Assembly: GCA_021613335.1 (NCBI GenBank)
Contig: JAJTWR010000365.1
Span: forward strand, 516,501-580,500
DNA length: 64,000 bases
Reading direction: 5' to 3'
From: Whitmania pigra
Lineage: Eukaryota; Annelida; Clitellata; Hirudinida; Haemopidae
Shown here one piece after another: positions 1 through 21,323 of this stretch. Position 1 is the first letter of the stretch; the number at the start of each line of letters is the position of its first letter. Both the position numbers and the translations under genes were made by a program. The notes under the pieces were generated by a model that ran no database searches, was not told the DNA's origin, and saw only the letters and a list, made by a program, of their open reading frames with translations.

Positions 1-10310
<10,310 letters not shown>

Positions 10311-11710
10311 TTATGATTATGATTGTGATTGTTTTTTAGGTTATTATTATTTTATTATTTTTTATTATTATTGTTGTTATTGTTATTAACAGAAGATAAT
10401 TATGCTATTTCTAAGGCCAATTAAGATATGTAAATTTAATTTGAATTATTAATGAATTCTTGAAATTATTTTTATTTTTATGATATAATGATATTCATTT
10501 ATATAATAAATATACGTATTTATTTCCTCTTGCCATACTTGTGTCACGTAATCATTTAGTCGACCAACGGCATCAACAAGCTTCTTTAACGCATTGGCGA
10601 GGCATTTGCAATGCTTTTCATTGTTGGTTTTGTTGAACGGTGCTGGAATTGGTTGTTGCTTGATATTGTTGTTGTTGTTGTATTTCTTCTCCATCTACAT
10701 CAGTATCATTGTTATCATCATCATTGTCATCATAATCATACACATTTTAGACCATTATAAATTGTTAATTATTGGATTATCAATGTCATTATAATGATGC
10801 CCCATCGTGTGTCATCTTATCAATCAATCATCAACATCATCATCACCATAACTCACCAGTTTTGGCTATTTCAAGATAAAACAATTCGTGCATAAAATTC
10901 AGGGTTCTAAAAAAAATTTTAAAGTGAAACACCTGGTTGGAAATTTTGAAAAATTATTTTTATATTCAATTGATGTTTTTATTGTTGTAATTGTTGAAGT
11001 TGCTGTCTCTGATGTTGTTTCTTGTTGTGCTCATCAGAAAGTTTCAACGAATTGCGAATAATTTATGAAAAGTGGATAAACATGCTTCTTGAATTATTTT
11101 CGATGGTTTTTTGAACGTCATCATTATCATAATCAATCTTTACGGAGTTGTGCTTGCAATTCGGAATTAAGTTCGGAATTTTATTTTTTAATTTCATTTG
11201 TAATTAATTTTGAATTTATTGAGAATAAGCGAATATAAATGCTTTTAAGGCTGCTTGTGTTTGTTGTTGCTGTCATTGATTTTTGTGTTAGTTGTTGTTT
11301 CAGTCGTTAATTTTTGTTATTGTTTCAGTATTACTGTTGTTTGGTTTGTTTTTGTCGTGTGATTTGCACTTAATTCCTGCAGAGAGTTTCATCTCTTCGT
11401 CTTCAACTGATTTTTATGACATCATCTTTAACACATTATTGTTGCTGCAGTTGTTAATCAATTTAGTTGGAAATCTATTTATCGGCCAAATGAATTAAAA
11501 ATTGTTTTGTGTCGAGAGATACCTACCTGTTTTTGTCATTTAACAATTTTGAGAGAGAGATCTTGTAGTAGTATCTTGTAGAGTAATTTTAGAGTTTCAT
11601 GCCCAATCTTGCCTCTGTACTTTGAACTTGCTGTGTTCTCAAATATAACACCTAGTTATATATGATGTCTTGCATAACATAACTTAACAAATGATAACTT
11701 AAGAGATTAT
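10311..11710. other. Intergenic, no gene recognised
   Basis: AT-rich DNA with scattered TTG and ATC triplets. Open frames here (for example 11292-11498 on plus) have low-complexity hydrophobic translations and no recognisable motif. I see no RNA gene. Confidence 0.6.
10505..10510 (+). promoter_or_regulatory. Candidate polyadenylation signal of NAV
   Basis: AATAAA lies 195 bp beyond the NAV stop codon in otherwise non-coding AT-rich DNA. AT-rich sequence yields this hexamer often, so the assignment rests on position only. Confidence 0.35.
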
Positions 11711-11846
11711 AACTTGATAGATTAAGCAATTTAACGTATTTTAATACTTAATACTTAGTTTAATACTTAACGTATTTTAATAGTATTTGAGGATTTTCTG
11801 CTGTTTGAAGGAGGCACTTCTAAACTTATTTCCTTTGTATTCCAAG

Positions 11847-12558
11847 CAGTGGCGAACCGAGGGGGGTGCGGCAAGAGAGGTCCACCCCGGGCGGCAAGTG
11901 CCAAAGGGCTGCATTTTGAGGGGGTACGTAAAAAATAATAAATAGAAAAAACGTCCACCATCTCTCCTCAGTGTTTTGCTGTGTCCATTGAAGATTCAGA
12001 TTTCAGCAAATTCAAGATCTTGCAAACAAATACGCCTTCCTCACACCGTCAACTCCGCTTGATGATAATTATGATTGGCGTAGTTGATGAAGACATAGAG
12101 AAAAAAGAGTTCTTTTGAGTAAGAGATTGAAGTATCTTGTGGAAGCCTCAGGAGGAAACGATAAAATCGATGGTCCCCTTCAACTTTGAGCTTCATTCAA
12201 AGATACCGCCTTGGGGTTTCTATCCCTAACACTGTGATCTTGCGCATATCTTCCCAGCCCATATATTAGTGGTGCCAGATGAGTGGGCTCTTTCTCCAAA
12301 CTCTTCGATCATCGACGAGCCAGTCAAGGCTTACGGACTTGGCAGTCCCCTTTATAGAAGGGGAACCTGCCGATAGACTGAATTTTGAAACTGTCACAAA
12401 AAAAAAAATCGGAAAAAGTGGAGAGAGTTTATAAATTTTTAACCGATCTGATTTGAGAGCTTATTCAAAAATTAATGGTTGACGGATTATTGACGGCCAT
12501 AAGGGAGGGCGGAAAATCTTGCCAGCCCCGGGCGGCAAGAGCAGTTGGTACGCCCCTG
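11847..12558. mobile_element. Non-autonomous hAT-type element, copy A
   Basis: The element is 712 bp. Its left end is CAGTGGCGAACC and its right end, read on the minus strand, is CAGGGGCGTACC: 10 of 12 bases agree as terminal inverted repeats. It is flanked by the 8-bp direct repeat ATTCCAAG (11839-11846 and 12559-12566). An 8-bp duplication with CAGxGGCG ends is the hallmark of the hAT superfamily. No transposase is visible inside. GGGCGGCAAG motifs near both ends give a GC-rich subterminal zone unlike the host DNA. On the minus strand a short open frame is restored across the site when the element is removed, so it may have landed in a coding remnant of another element. Confidence 0.85.
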
Positions 12559-12778
12559 ATTCCAAGGCAATCTTAAGTTCTTCCGTAGTTCTGTTTTCCG
12601 CCATTTGTTCCTTGGATGTTAATCCATCATCTGTAACTTGATAACTTGATAGATTAAGCAATTTAACGTATTTTAATACTTAATACTTAGTTTAATACTT
12701 AACGTATTTTAATAGTATTTGAGGATTTTCTGCTGTTTGAAGGAGGCACTTCTAAACTTATTTCCTTTGTATTCCAAG

Positions 12779-13488
12779 CAGTGGCGAACCGAGGGGGGTG
12801 CGGCAAGAGAGGTCCACCCCGGGCGGCAAGTGCCAAAGGGCTGCATTTTGAGGGGGTACGTAAAAAATAATAAATAGAAAAAACGTCCACCATCTCTCCT
12901 CAGTGTTTTGCTGTGTCCATTGAAGATTCAGATTTCAGCAAATTCAAGATCTTGCAAACAAATACGCCTTCCTCACACCGTCAACTCCGCTTGATGATAA
13001 TTATGATTGGCGTAGTTGATGAAGACATAGAGAAAAAAGAGTTCTTTTGAGTAAGAGATTGAAGTATCTTGTGGAAGCCTCAGGAAACGATAAAATCGAT
13101 GGTCCCCTTCAACTTTGAGCTTCATTCAAAGATACCGCCTTGGGGTTTCTATCCCTAACACTGTGATCTTGCGCATATCTTCCCAGCCCAGGATATTAGT
13201 GGTGCCAGATGAGTGGGCTCTTTCTCCAAACTCTTCGATCATCGACGAGCCAGTCAAGGCTTACGGACTTGGCAGTCCCCTTTATAGAAGGGGAACCTGC
13301 CGATAGACTGAATTTTGAAACTGTCACAAAAAAAAAAATCGGAAAAAGTGGAGAGAGTTTATAAATTTTTAACCGATCTGATTTGAGAGCTTATTCAAAA
13401 ATTAATGGTTGACGGATTATTGACGGCCATAAGGGAGGGCGGAAAATCTTGCCAGCCCCGGGCGGCAAGAGCAGTTGGTACGCCCCTG
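12779..13488. mobile_element. Non-autonomous hAT-type element, copy B
   Basis: The second copy is 710 bp, with the same ends and the same ATTCCAAG duplication (12771-12778 and 13489-13496). Because flank and target duplication are shared with copy A, it arose by duplication of the locus, not by a second insertion. Confidence 0.85.
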
Positions 13489-13564
13489 ATTCCAAGGCAA
13501 TCTTAAGTTCTTCCGTAGTTCTGTTTTCCGCCATTTGTTCCTTGGATGTTAATCCATCATCTGT

Positions 13565-15130
13565 CGGCCATTCTGACACCAAAGAATCTGCTTCCAAAGT
13601 TTTCTGTTGCTTTCTTAAAACATTTCACATCCGAACACCGTGTAAAGTTTTGAATTATGCAATCAAATCGACTTTTTGTCAGAGATTCCAGTAGGTCTTC
13701 ATAGATGTCGCTCACGTATGTCAACGCATTTGACAATCACGTTAATATCTCGTCTAGCATAATAGCATGTTGAATGTTAAACAAAGGTTGGCTTGCAAGT
13801 TGGTTTAACTATTAATGTATTAATTAGTTGCTGCACAATTAGGTACTAATTAATTATTCCATAATGAGGTACTAATTAAGTATTTTGTAGCGAGGTACTG
13901 ATTGAGTATTGCGTGATTAAGCTGTGAAACCTTCGCTGCAAATTGGGTCGCGTCGGAAATCTTAGCAGATCCATCATTAGTGTTAGTGTTGCCATGCAAA
14001 TCAACCTCCAATTCTCTTTTGAATGTTAAATAGTCTTGTTAGCATAACCTAACCCTTTTGATTACGTCACCGGAGTAAAGATTACTTTCTAATTGTGACA
14101 AGTTGAGTAGTTTCCAAGCGTAGCAAAAACATTTGAATAAATTTATTTATTTTTTTTTTTTTTGTAAAGGGTAACAACACATTCAAACTTCGTATAGGGT
14201 TTTTAATTAACTTATTTGATTAAAGCCAGTTACGTAACGAAGATGGTTTGGAAATCGTGAATGGGAACAGCTGTCTCTAATATAAACATCGGGATAACAA
14301 TGCATCCGTTGTCGGCCACTCCCGCCCTTTCTTGTCACCGGTGCCACATCGTCTGCTGGTATTGTCGGTATTGTCATAGTGTTGTTTACACAGTGCTTTT
14401 TGTTTCACGCTTGCACCCCTACCGTTTGTGTGTTGAAATGATGTCGTACATTTGCATGCTGCCATAGATTTACGTGTATAATGGGGAATTGTGAATTCAT
14501 CGGGCAAAAGGATGTGAATGACGAGTAAAAATTTAAAATTCTGAATTGAATGGTGAATTGTAGAACACAAGAGCGAAGGACTTATAAATTGAATTTTTAT
14601 TATTATCATTATTATTATTATTAGACGAATAAAGAAATGGTAAATTAATGATGGGAAGCGGAAGTAAAATTACTCATGTCAAAGTTTAAACAGGAAGTGC
14701 GGGTGGGTGGTCTCGTGGTGCTCATTCGATTAATTCTTCGACATCTTAATCTTCTGACATTCTTAACAACACGACACCTTTTACACGCTCGAATGGAGAC
14801 GTCAACGAATCATTGGTGCGTGCTTTCATTTCCTCAATTGAAAGATGCTTTCCTATGCAAACAGACCGAGACTTTCTTGAAAGGTCATTTGGACTATAAG
14901 ACCACGTACACAAACACACGCACATTTTGCATCGACATGAAAATAATTTATTAATATAGCTTTCGGCAATTAAATTCCAATTAGTATGTAATTTTGTTAG
15001 AAATGTTATTATTTATCAGAGACCTCATTTCAGAAATGTCAGTTCGTTGTCAGTTGTTCTTTCAAACGATTTTTGGCGATGAAAATTATTTATTTATGTT
15101 TGTTCGACTTCCACGTTTTTCAACGATCAA
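13565..15130. other. Intergenic; possible transposon-derived relic at 13565-13790
   Basis: Directly after the duplication, minus-strand frames (about 13790 to 13565) give short transposase-like pieces broken by stops, continuous with the frame that the hAT element interrupts. The rest of the stretch shows no gene, RNA or repeat that I can support. Confidence 0.35.
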
Positions 15131-15139
15131 CAACTCAGC

Positions 15140-15306
15140 AGTCTTTTATATTATATTTATATTATTATTTATATTATTATTTATATTGTTATTTATATTA
15201 TTATTTATATTATTATTTATATTATTATTTATATTATTATTTATATTATTATTTATATTATTATTTATATTATTATTTATATTATTATTTATATTATTAT
15301 TTACAT
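15140..15306. repeat. 12-bp minisatellite
   Basis: About 13 copies of the 12-bp unit TATTATTATTTA. The ILLF-type and YYLY-type ORFs through it are repeat artefacts. Confidence 0.92.
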
Positions 15307-15488
15307 AAGGGGTTATTATTGAAGTTATACTTATAATATTATTGTGTAAGATTTGTTTGATGAAGACTAAATGATGGTCGTCACCATTTTCTTCATCATC
15401 ATCATCAGTGACGATGATGAATCATTGGCAAATGTCTCAAACGACAAGTTAATTAGAAGCGATTGGCACCTCAATGAGCAGCACTCAG

Positions 15489-15600
15489 AAACAAAACATA
15501 CACAACAAAACATACGCAACAAAACATACACAACAAAACATACGCAACAAAACATACACAACAAAACATACGCAACAAAACATACGCAACAAAACACATT
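15489..15600. repeat. 14-bp minisatellite, two alternating variants
   Basis: Eight copies of AACAAAACATACRC, where R alternates fairly regularly between A and G, giving a 28-bp higher-order period over most of the array. Confidence 0.9.
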
Positions 15601-15854
15601 CAAATGAAACTCAACACATTGTACGAGTGAAACAGCCACAGTAAGTCTAAACTGCATTTTCGCTTTGATGTCAAGTGAAAGCATTATTTGATGTAAGCGA
15701 TTATTTAATAATACTTTTGCTTACATTTACAAAAATGTTCACTTTGGTATTCTTAAATGTGATTCCAAGTTAGTTTACGTCACCAATAAATTTCAATGGT
15801 CTTAGGTTATGTAATATTTATTATATGGTTTGATAAATATATTTATTTGATTTT

Positions 15855-15975
15855 TTTTTATATATTTATCATATTATTTTATATATTTATTATATTATTT
15901 TATATATTTATTATATTATTTTATATATTTATTATATTATTTTATATATTTATTATATTATTTTATATATTTCTT
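15855..15975. repeat. 20-bp AT minisatellite
   Basis: About five copies of TTTATATATTTATTATATTA, pure A/T. Confidence 0.9.
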
Positions 15976-16137
15976 CGATAATCTTATCCATTCATTTTCT
16001 AAACATCAATATATCATCGATATTTATGTATCCTGATGCGCGTGTCAATACGAAGGTCAAAGGTTAATGCTCCGATGAACTTTTATCGCCACTAATGGAA
16101 AAGAGGCTCGTCCCGATACTCCTACATAGTGTGAAGG

Positions 16138-16402
16138 ATCAACAATCCAGATCAACATTCAATCCAAATCAACATTCAATCCAAATCAACAATCAATCCA
16201 AATCAACATTCAATCCAAATCAACATTCAATCCAAATCAACATTCAATCCAAATCAACATTCAATCCAAATCAACATTCAATCCAAATCAACATTCAATC
16301 CAAATCAACATTCAATCCAAATCAACATTCAATCCAAATCAACAATCAATCCAAATCAACATTCAATCCAAATCAACATTCAATCCAAATCAACATTCAA
16401 GA
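16138..16402. repeat. 17-bp minisatellite
   Basis: About 15 copies of ATCAACATTCAATCCAA with a recurring variant ATCAACAATCAATCCAA. As 17 is not a multiple of 3, the open frame 16095-16565 has a 17-residue peptide period. This is expected from the repeat length and is not evidence of a gene. Confidence 0.93.
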
Positions 16403-16779
16403 TGCACGTCGAATGGGTTACCATCTACTTATACTTGAGTACTTCATTATTGCTTTAGTCTCAACAATTATCGTTATCTTCCAAAACGTCAAGATAGATT
16501 TTCAAGTCGCTCATCACCATCATCGCCGGCATATTTATCATCATCGCCATCGTCATCATCTTTGATAAAACTCATGTGGAGTGTCATTACCACCTACCGA
16601 ATAAAATTAGTCATCCAGCACATCACCACAAATTATCGTCAAAACATTAAAACAGAGCCAAGAATGCTTGAAGCATAACGATAACTAAAAGACGATGATC
16701 ACATGGTCACGTGGTCACTCATGCGAACCAGAAGAGGTCGATGGAAGGTTGCAGGTCCAGCCATTGACCCATGAGAGAA

Positions 16780-16901
16780 CCGTCATCATCATCATCGTCA
16801 TCATCATCATCGTCGTCGTCATCATCGATTTCTTATCCACGATCCAGGAGGACAATTTAAGATCGAAGACGCGGAACCGGTCTGCGTGACTTTTGCTGGA
16901 G

Positions 16902-16966
<65 letters not shown>

Positions 16967-16970
16967 GTCA

Positions 16971-17002
<32 letters not shown>

Positions 17003-17070
17003 ATCATCACCACCATCATCATCATCATTATCATCATCATCATCATCATCATCGTCGTCGACATCGATCC
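16780..17070. repeat. ATC/TCA triplet array
   Basis: TCA triplets with TCG interruptions in two blocks (16780-16826 and 16902-17065). The flanking sequence is unique. Confidence 0.92.
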
Positions 17071-17227
17071 GCTTTTGTTTCCTTCTCCACCTGGTTGGAA
17101 AACATGGAAGTAAAATATCAGTAACAAGTCACAACAACGATCTGGCACTAAAACATGGCATATGTTTTCAGTTTTAAGTTTATACTGTCCAGTAACAGGC
17201 TCCAAATCATCTTCGTTGTGCAGAGGA

Positions 17228-17530
17228 CTTTAATCAAATAAATAATAAATAGATCAAATAAATAAATAATAAATAGATCAAATAAATAATAAATACATCA
17301 AATAAATAATAAATACATCAAATAAATAATAAATACATCAAATAAATAATAAATACATCAAATAAATAATAAATACATCAAATAAATAATAAATACATCA
17401 AATAAATAATAAATACATCAAATAAATAATAAATACATCAAATAAATAATAAATACATCAAATAAATAATAAGTACATCAAATAAATAATAAGTACATCA
17501 AATAAATAATAAGTACATCAAATAATAAAA
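17228..17530. repeat. 20-bp minisatellite
   Basis: About 14 copies of AAATAAATAATAAATACATC. The first units carry TAGATC and the last three carry AAGTACATC, so variants are clustered at the array ends, as expected when the middle is homogenised by slippage or unequal exchange. Confidence 0.93.
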
Positions 17531-17545
17531 AAACCATTGACAAAC

Positions 17546-18250
17546 ATGGCTGACATCAATTTAGACAGTAACGATAGGTTGCTAACCAAGATTCCCAGAC
17601 TTCCGCTTCAATTGTAGAAGACGAAAATAGCGAGGAGAATGAATATCGAGTGGAGCTAATTTTAGAAACAGCAACCAACAATCACAACTCGAAGCTTCCT
17701 TTATTTGACGTTTCCATAGAAACGGCTTGGCTTTTGTCGGAAACATGATTTTACAGGAAGGCGATATGAAAGATGTGTACGGTGATATTCGAGACCATTA
17801 TTTTGTCAAAGTTAAGGTTTGGGGTGTTGTTTGCGGAGGGGAAATTTTGTCCTATTTTTATTTTCAATTATCTCGGTATTTTGCTTTTAATTAGACTTTT
17901 AGACTTAAAAGATTTCAGCTGGCTTCGAGAAAATATAAAGTTAATTTAAATATAAGCTTAGCAGAGCACGTTTCTCGAAAGGAACTGAAATTTCGAAGAA
18001 TGCTTTCGTCGTTTGGCCTTTTTTAAAACTTTCCAAAAACCGCTACTGCAATCAATAAATTATAAATAAATTTCCAACCGAAAAACGTCGCTCGTCGCAG
18101 ATGAAAGAACCGCTATTGTTCGATGATTTCCTGTTGCCATGGCCGCCGGCAATTGAGAAGCGAGAGTTGTTGCTCCAGTTCGATAATCTTCACGTCATAG
18201 TTTCTAACTTTTGCATCTGCAAATTTTCACGTGGTGACAAGATGTGTTAA
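17546..18250 (+). CDS. Possible small multi-exon gene (weak)
   Basis: Not recognised. Three pieces look coding: an ATG at 17546 (MADINLDSND...), an acidic open stretch at 17590-17744 (EDENSEENEYRVELILETA), and a block at 18101-18250 opened by a good acceptor (TCGTCGCAG) and starting MKEPLLFDDFLLPWPPAIEK. Between them GAAGGCGATATGAAAGATG, after an ACAG acceptor, reads EGDMKDVYGDIRDHYFVKVK up to a GTTTGG donor in matching phase with the 18101 block. The ATG piece does not join in frame with the second piece. Either an exon is missed, there is an indel, or this is chance. Confidence 0.22.
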
Positions 18251-21200
18251 GATGTCGATAGGACTCACGAGATATTTCAAAGGGGCACTCGAAACCTAAA
18301 TGTTAACAAATGCTGGCATTCAGGTCGAAAACCACTCAGGGTTTCCTGCCAATTGACCTTCAGGTAACAAGAAAGATCAAACAACAAAGCATCTGAAGAT
18401 TGGGCGACGTGCATTAAATTATGAATGGAAATAGTTTATTTGAGTTAAGTGTTGCAGCTTCATAAGAATTTAAGACAACGCAATCTAAATAACTTATTTA
18501 TGACTTTAAAATTAATACAGCATGAAATAAATTCTGCTTTCGTATTCTAGCGTAGAATGATTTAAAATCTTTTCGTATAAAATATTCATTCGCAATCTTT
18601 TGAATCTTAAAACTTTTAAGTGGGTGTAAGAATCGAAATATCGTCAGTAAATAAAAACAAGCCTTATTCGGCAGGGTTTCACAGCTACCGATGCTTAACT
18701 CCAATTTAATTAATTATTTCTCACACCTCAACGACTCCAATTCATTTGGCGATCGGTCGTTAACATTCTCAAGATTCTAATTAGATTTCTGAAGTTCTTT
18801 TTTGGCTCGGGGGAGAGCAAATGATCGTAAAACGATGTAAACAAGCTTTCGGCATGGCGTCTTTTGATGGCCGTCGTCTAAAACTCGTTTTGGCCAAAGG
18901 TTGAAATCGATTCGTAACAGTCAGGGATCGTTTTAAAAGTCAGAGGAAGAATCAGTTTAGCATATTAATCATTTTTCTAAGAATGTCGGAGCAGTGGATG
19001 CGATTTTCTTTGATTTTCATCGGTCGAAGTGCATCCGAATGAATTACTTTCGCCAGTGGAAAACGTGCTCAGGATGCATAATTTGAAATTTATTCTGCAT
19101 TGCTTCGTGAATTAATTCAGAGCAATTCCTTATCACCTTTGAGGCCACTACCTTCACGGCATCTTGTTAAAGTTCTAGTAAGGAAGCTACTATAAATAAA
19201 CATGCCACTCTCTCTAGTTAATCCCAGGTGACCTAATTAAGGAACTCGGGGGAGGTGGGAAGAGATAATCTGACCTAGAAACCATGCTGGGAGAAGTAGG
19301 AAGTCCAACGTGTGTAGTGAAACGCATGTGATTGTCTTTTCAAGGTCGAATTGGAGCTAACTTCCCGGCCTTCCAGGTGAGATGGTGATGGTAGCGAGGG
19401 GACACTGCCATGAATAGAGCTATGTCGTTGTTGAAGCCGTCCCAACAAAGCTGTTTCAGTTGGATGCAGATTGTGAGTGAGTGAGTGAGTGAGTGAGAAC
19501 ACGGAACGAACCGAGGTCGGTAACGATGAATAGCATGCTTCTCCACCGGTTGTTTGAACAATTCATCCGTGGTGTGGAAAGCGTTATCACCATCGTCATC
19601 GTCATCATCATCATCATCATCACAGTTTCCAGCTATCGTGTCATGAATTTCAGAATTTATTCTAATGTTCTTGCAACAGTTATAAATGTGGCTGGGGTTA
19701 TTATTATTGTAATTAATTTTAATTATCGCCTCCCTGCAATGTTTTAAAATACTTTTACGGTTGTTGTTGCGAGATTTGTTTGCTCTGGGTAGCCATCGAT
19801 TACATTTCATGGATAATAAATAGTTAATCGCACTTAAATAAATCTAACGCTATGATATAGTGTCTCTTAGAATACTGTGTTGTATTATTACTGATATAAG
19901 CAACACATGTATATCATATGTTTATGTAATAATTATATTCGCATGTAATTATAGAATAATAACAATAGAATAAATGTTATACTACTATTTATATATATAG
20001 TAATAACTATATATATTTTATTATTATTATTAACTGTATTAATCGATTTAAAAAAAGTTATATTAATAATTATAGTTAAGAATATCAAGAGTTAATACAT
20101 ATTCATGAGGTTAGTGACGTTGTTTTGAATTGGTCATCTCCTATGAGTCATCACCAGCTGCACCGAAGTCCACGTTATAGGCCGCTTGTGTGTTCTGATG
20201 GTTATGATGATAGTAATGTTGGTGCCGGTGATGATGATGATGATGATGATAACGTGCCAAGGTGAACAAATTGACGGCTTAAAAGCAATGCTTAAATAAT
20301 AGCAATAATAATTAAAATAATAATAATAATAATTACAAATGATAATTTTTGGTATGTGACATCACGAAGTTATATTTTGTAGTCTGCGAGCTCCGCACTC
20401 ACAAAATCTGACCCAAGATCATCGCAATGGCGTCTGCTCATTTCATGTTTGACATGAACCCGCTTGCGCTGATGATGATTGCGGCCTTCACAAATTTGTA
20501 TTAATCTACTTCCAGACTAGAACAATGAAAAAGGTAAGAAAAAAACGGAAAATAGAAAAAAAAAGTAGAAATACATGGAACGTTTCCAGTGCCTGGCGCG
20601 CAAAATGAAGCGGTTGTTTTGGAGACTCCTTTTGAAAGCACGTTGCCATTGACAACCATCAACAAAGCTACCTTTGAGTCTACCGATGTTTTCGTTGCAG
20701 ATGATAATTAATATTATTATTGCTGTTATTGTTACCGTTTCTGTTGTCGTGGCTCATTAATATTTGTATTTGAGATGTTAATCCGATCATAAATTATTCA
20801 TTAAAATGTCCGGCTTGAGACCCGTTTTGGTTGGTGCAGAATTAATTATGCCATAGAATGAATGTATATTTATACAACGATCGACAATTATGCGCAGCCA
20901 CGTTTGTTAATCATGAGGCGCAATTTAGAGCGAAAGATTTAAAACGTAATTAATGAGTCGTTTGGTAATTCGTAACAAGTGAATTTTATTGCGTGCAAAA
21001 TTTGTGACAATGAAAATGTGATGTGCCGATAAACAGTTAAATCGTAAATTGGAATAATTCAAAAAGCCTTAACGAGCTCGGACAACATGAAAGCGAATAC
21101 ACTTCAAAACGAAGCAGAAAAAAAAATTAAGTAAAATGTAAAAGATTTAGGGTGGCTCTTCTAATTCAAAAGACATTTTTCGATGACACAAAAAAACAAA

Positions 21201-21323
21201 CTTGTCAAACCGACACCAATGAAATGGAAAAAGAAAAGATTCGTAAAGCTCAAAAATGGAGAGAAAATGTTCTGCACTGTTTCAAGGTTCGATCCTCTCG
21301 GCACTTGAGGAAGCTTCGGTCCA
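18251..21323. other. Intergenic, no gene recognised
   Basis: AT-rich spacer with short triplet runs (19580-19620, 20230-20255). An X-box-like palindrome, GTTGCCATTGACAAC, lies at 20642-20656. ORFs here are short and low in complexity. I see nothing else. Confidence 0.5.

Larger units (their letters stand above)
11711..13564. repeat. Direct tandem duplication of about 0.92 kb (two copies)
   Basis: Copy A is 11711-12634 and copy B is 12643-13564, offset about 932 bp. They begin at AACTTGATAGATTAAGC and end at CCATCATCTGT and look nearly identical. The differences I saw are a 3-bp GGA loss in B (near 13083) and a one-base length change near 13190. An 8-bp AACTTGAT remnant joins them. Each copy holds a whole hAT-type element. 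A recent duplication or a mis-joined pair of haplotypes both fit. Confidence 0.92.

Noticed and set aside
16138..16402. Regular short direct repeats resembling a CRISPR array
   Set aside because: The units are contiguous 17-bp minisatellite copies with no unique spacers, in an animal genome. The 15.49-15.60 and 17.2-17.5 kb arrays are rejected for the same reason.
16095..16565. 156-codon ORF with a 17-residue repeated peptide
   Set aside because: A 17-bp repeat, not divisible by 3, produces exactly such a periodic peptide whenever it lacks stops; there is no start context or flanking coding sequence.
21288..21298. GGTTCGATCC, a perfect B-box-like string
   Set aside because: No A box or cloverleaf at the right distance on either strand; it lies just beyond the 3' end of the EF-hand gene.
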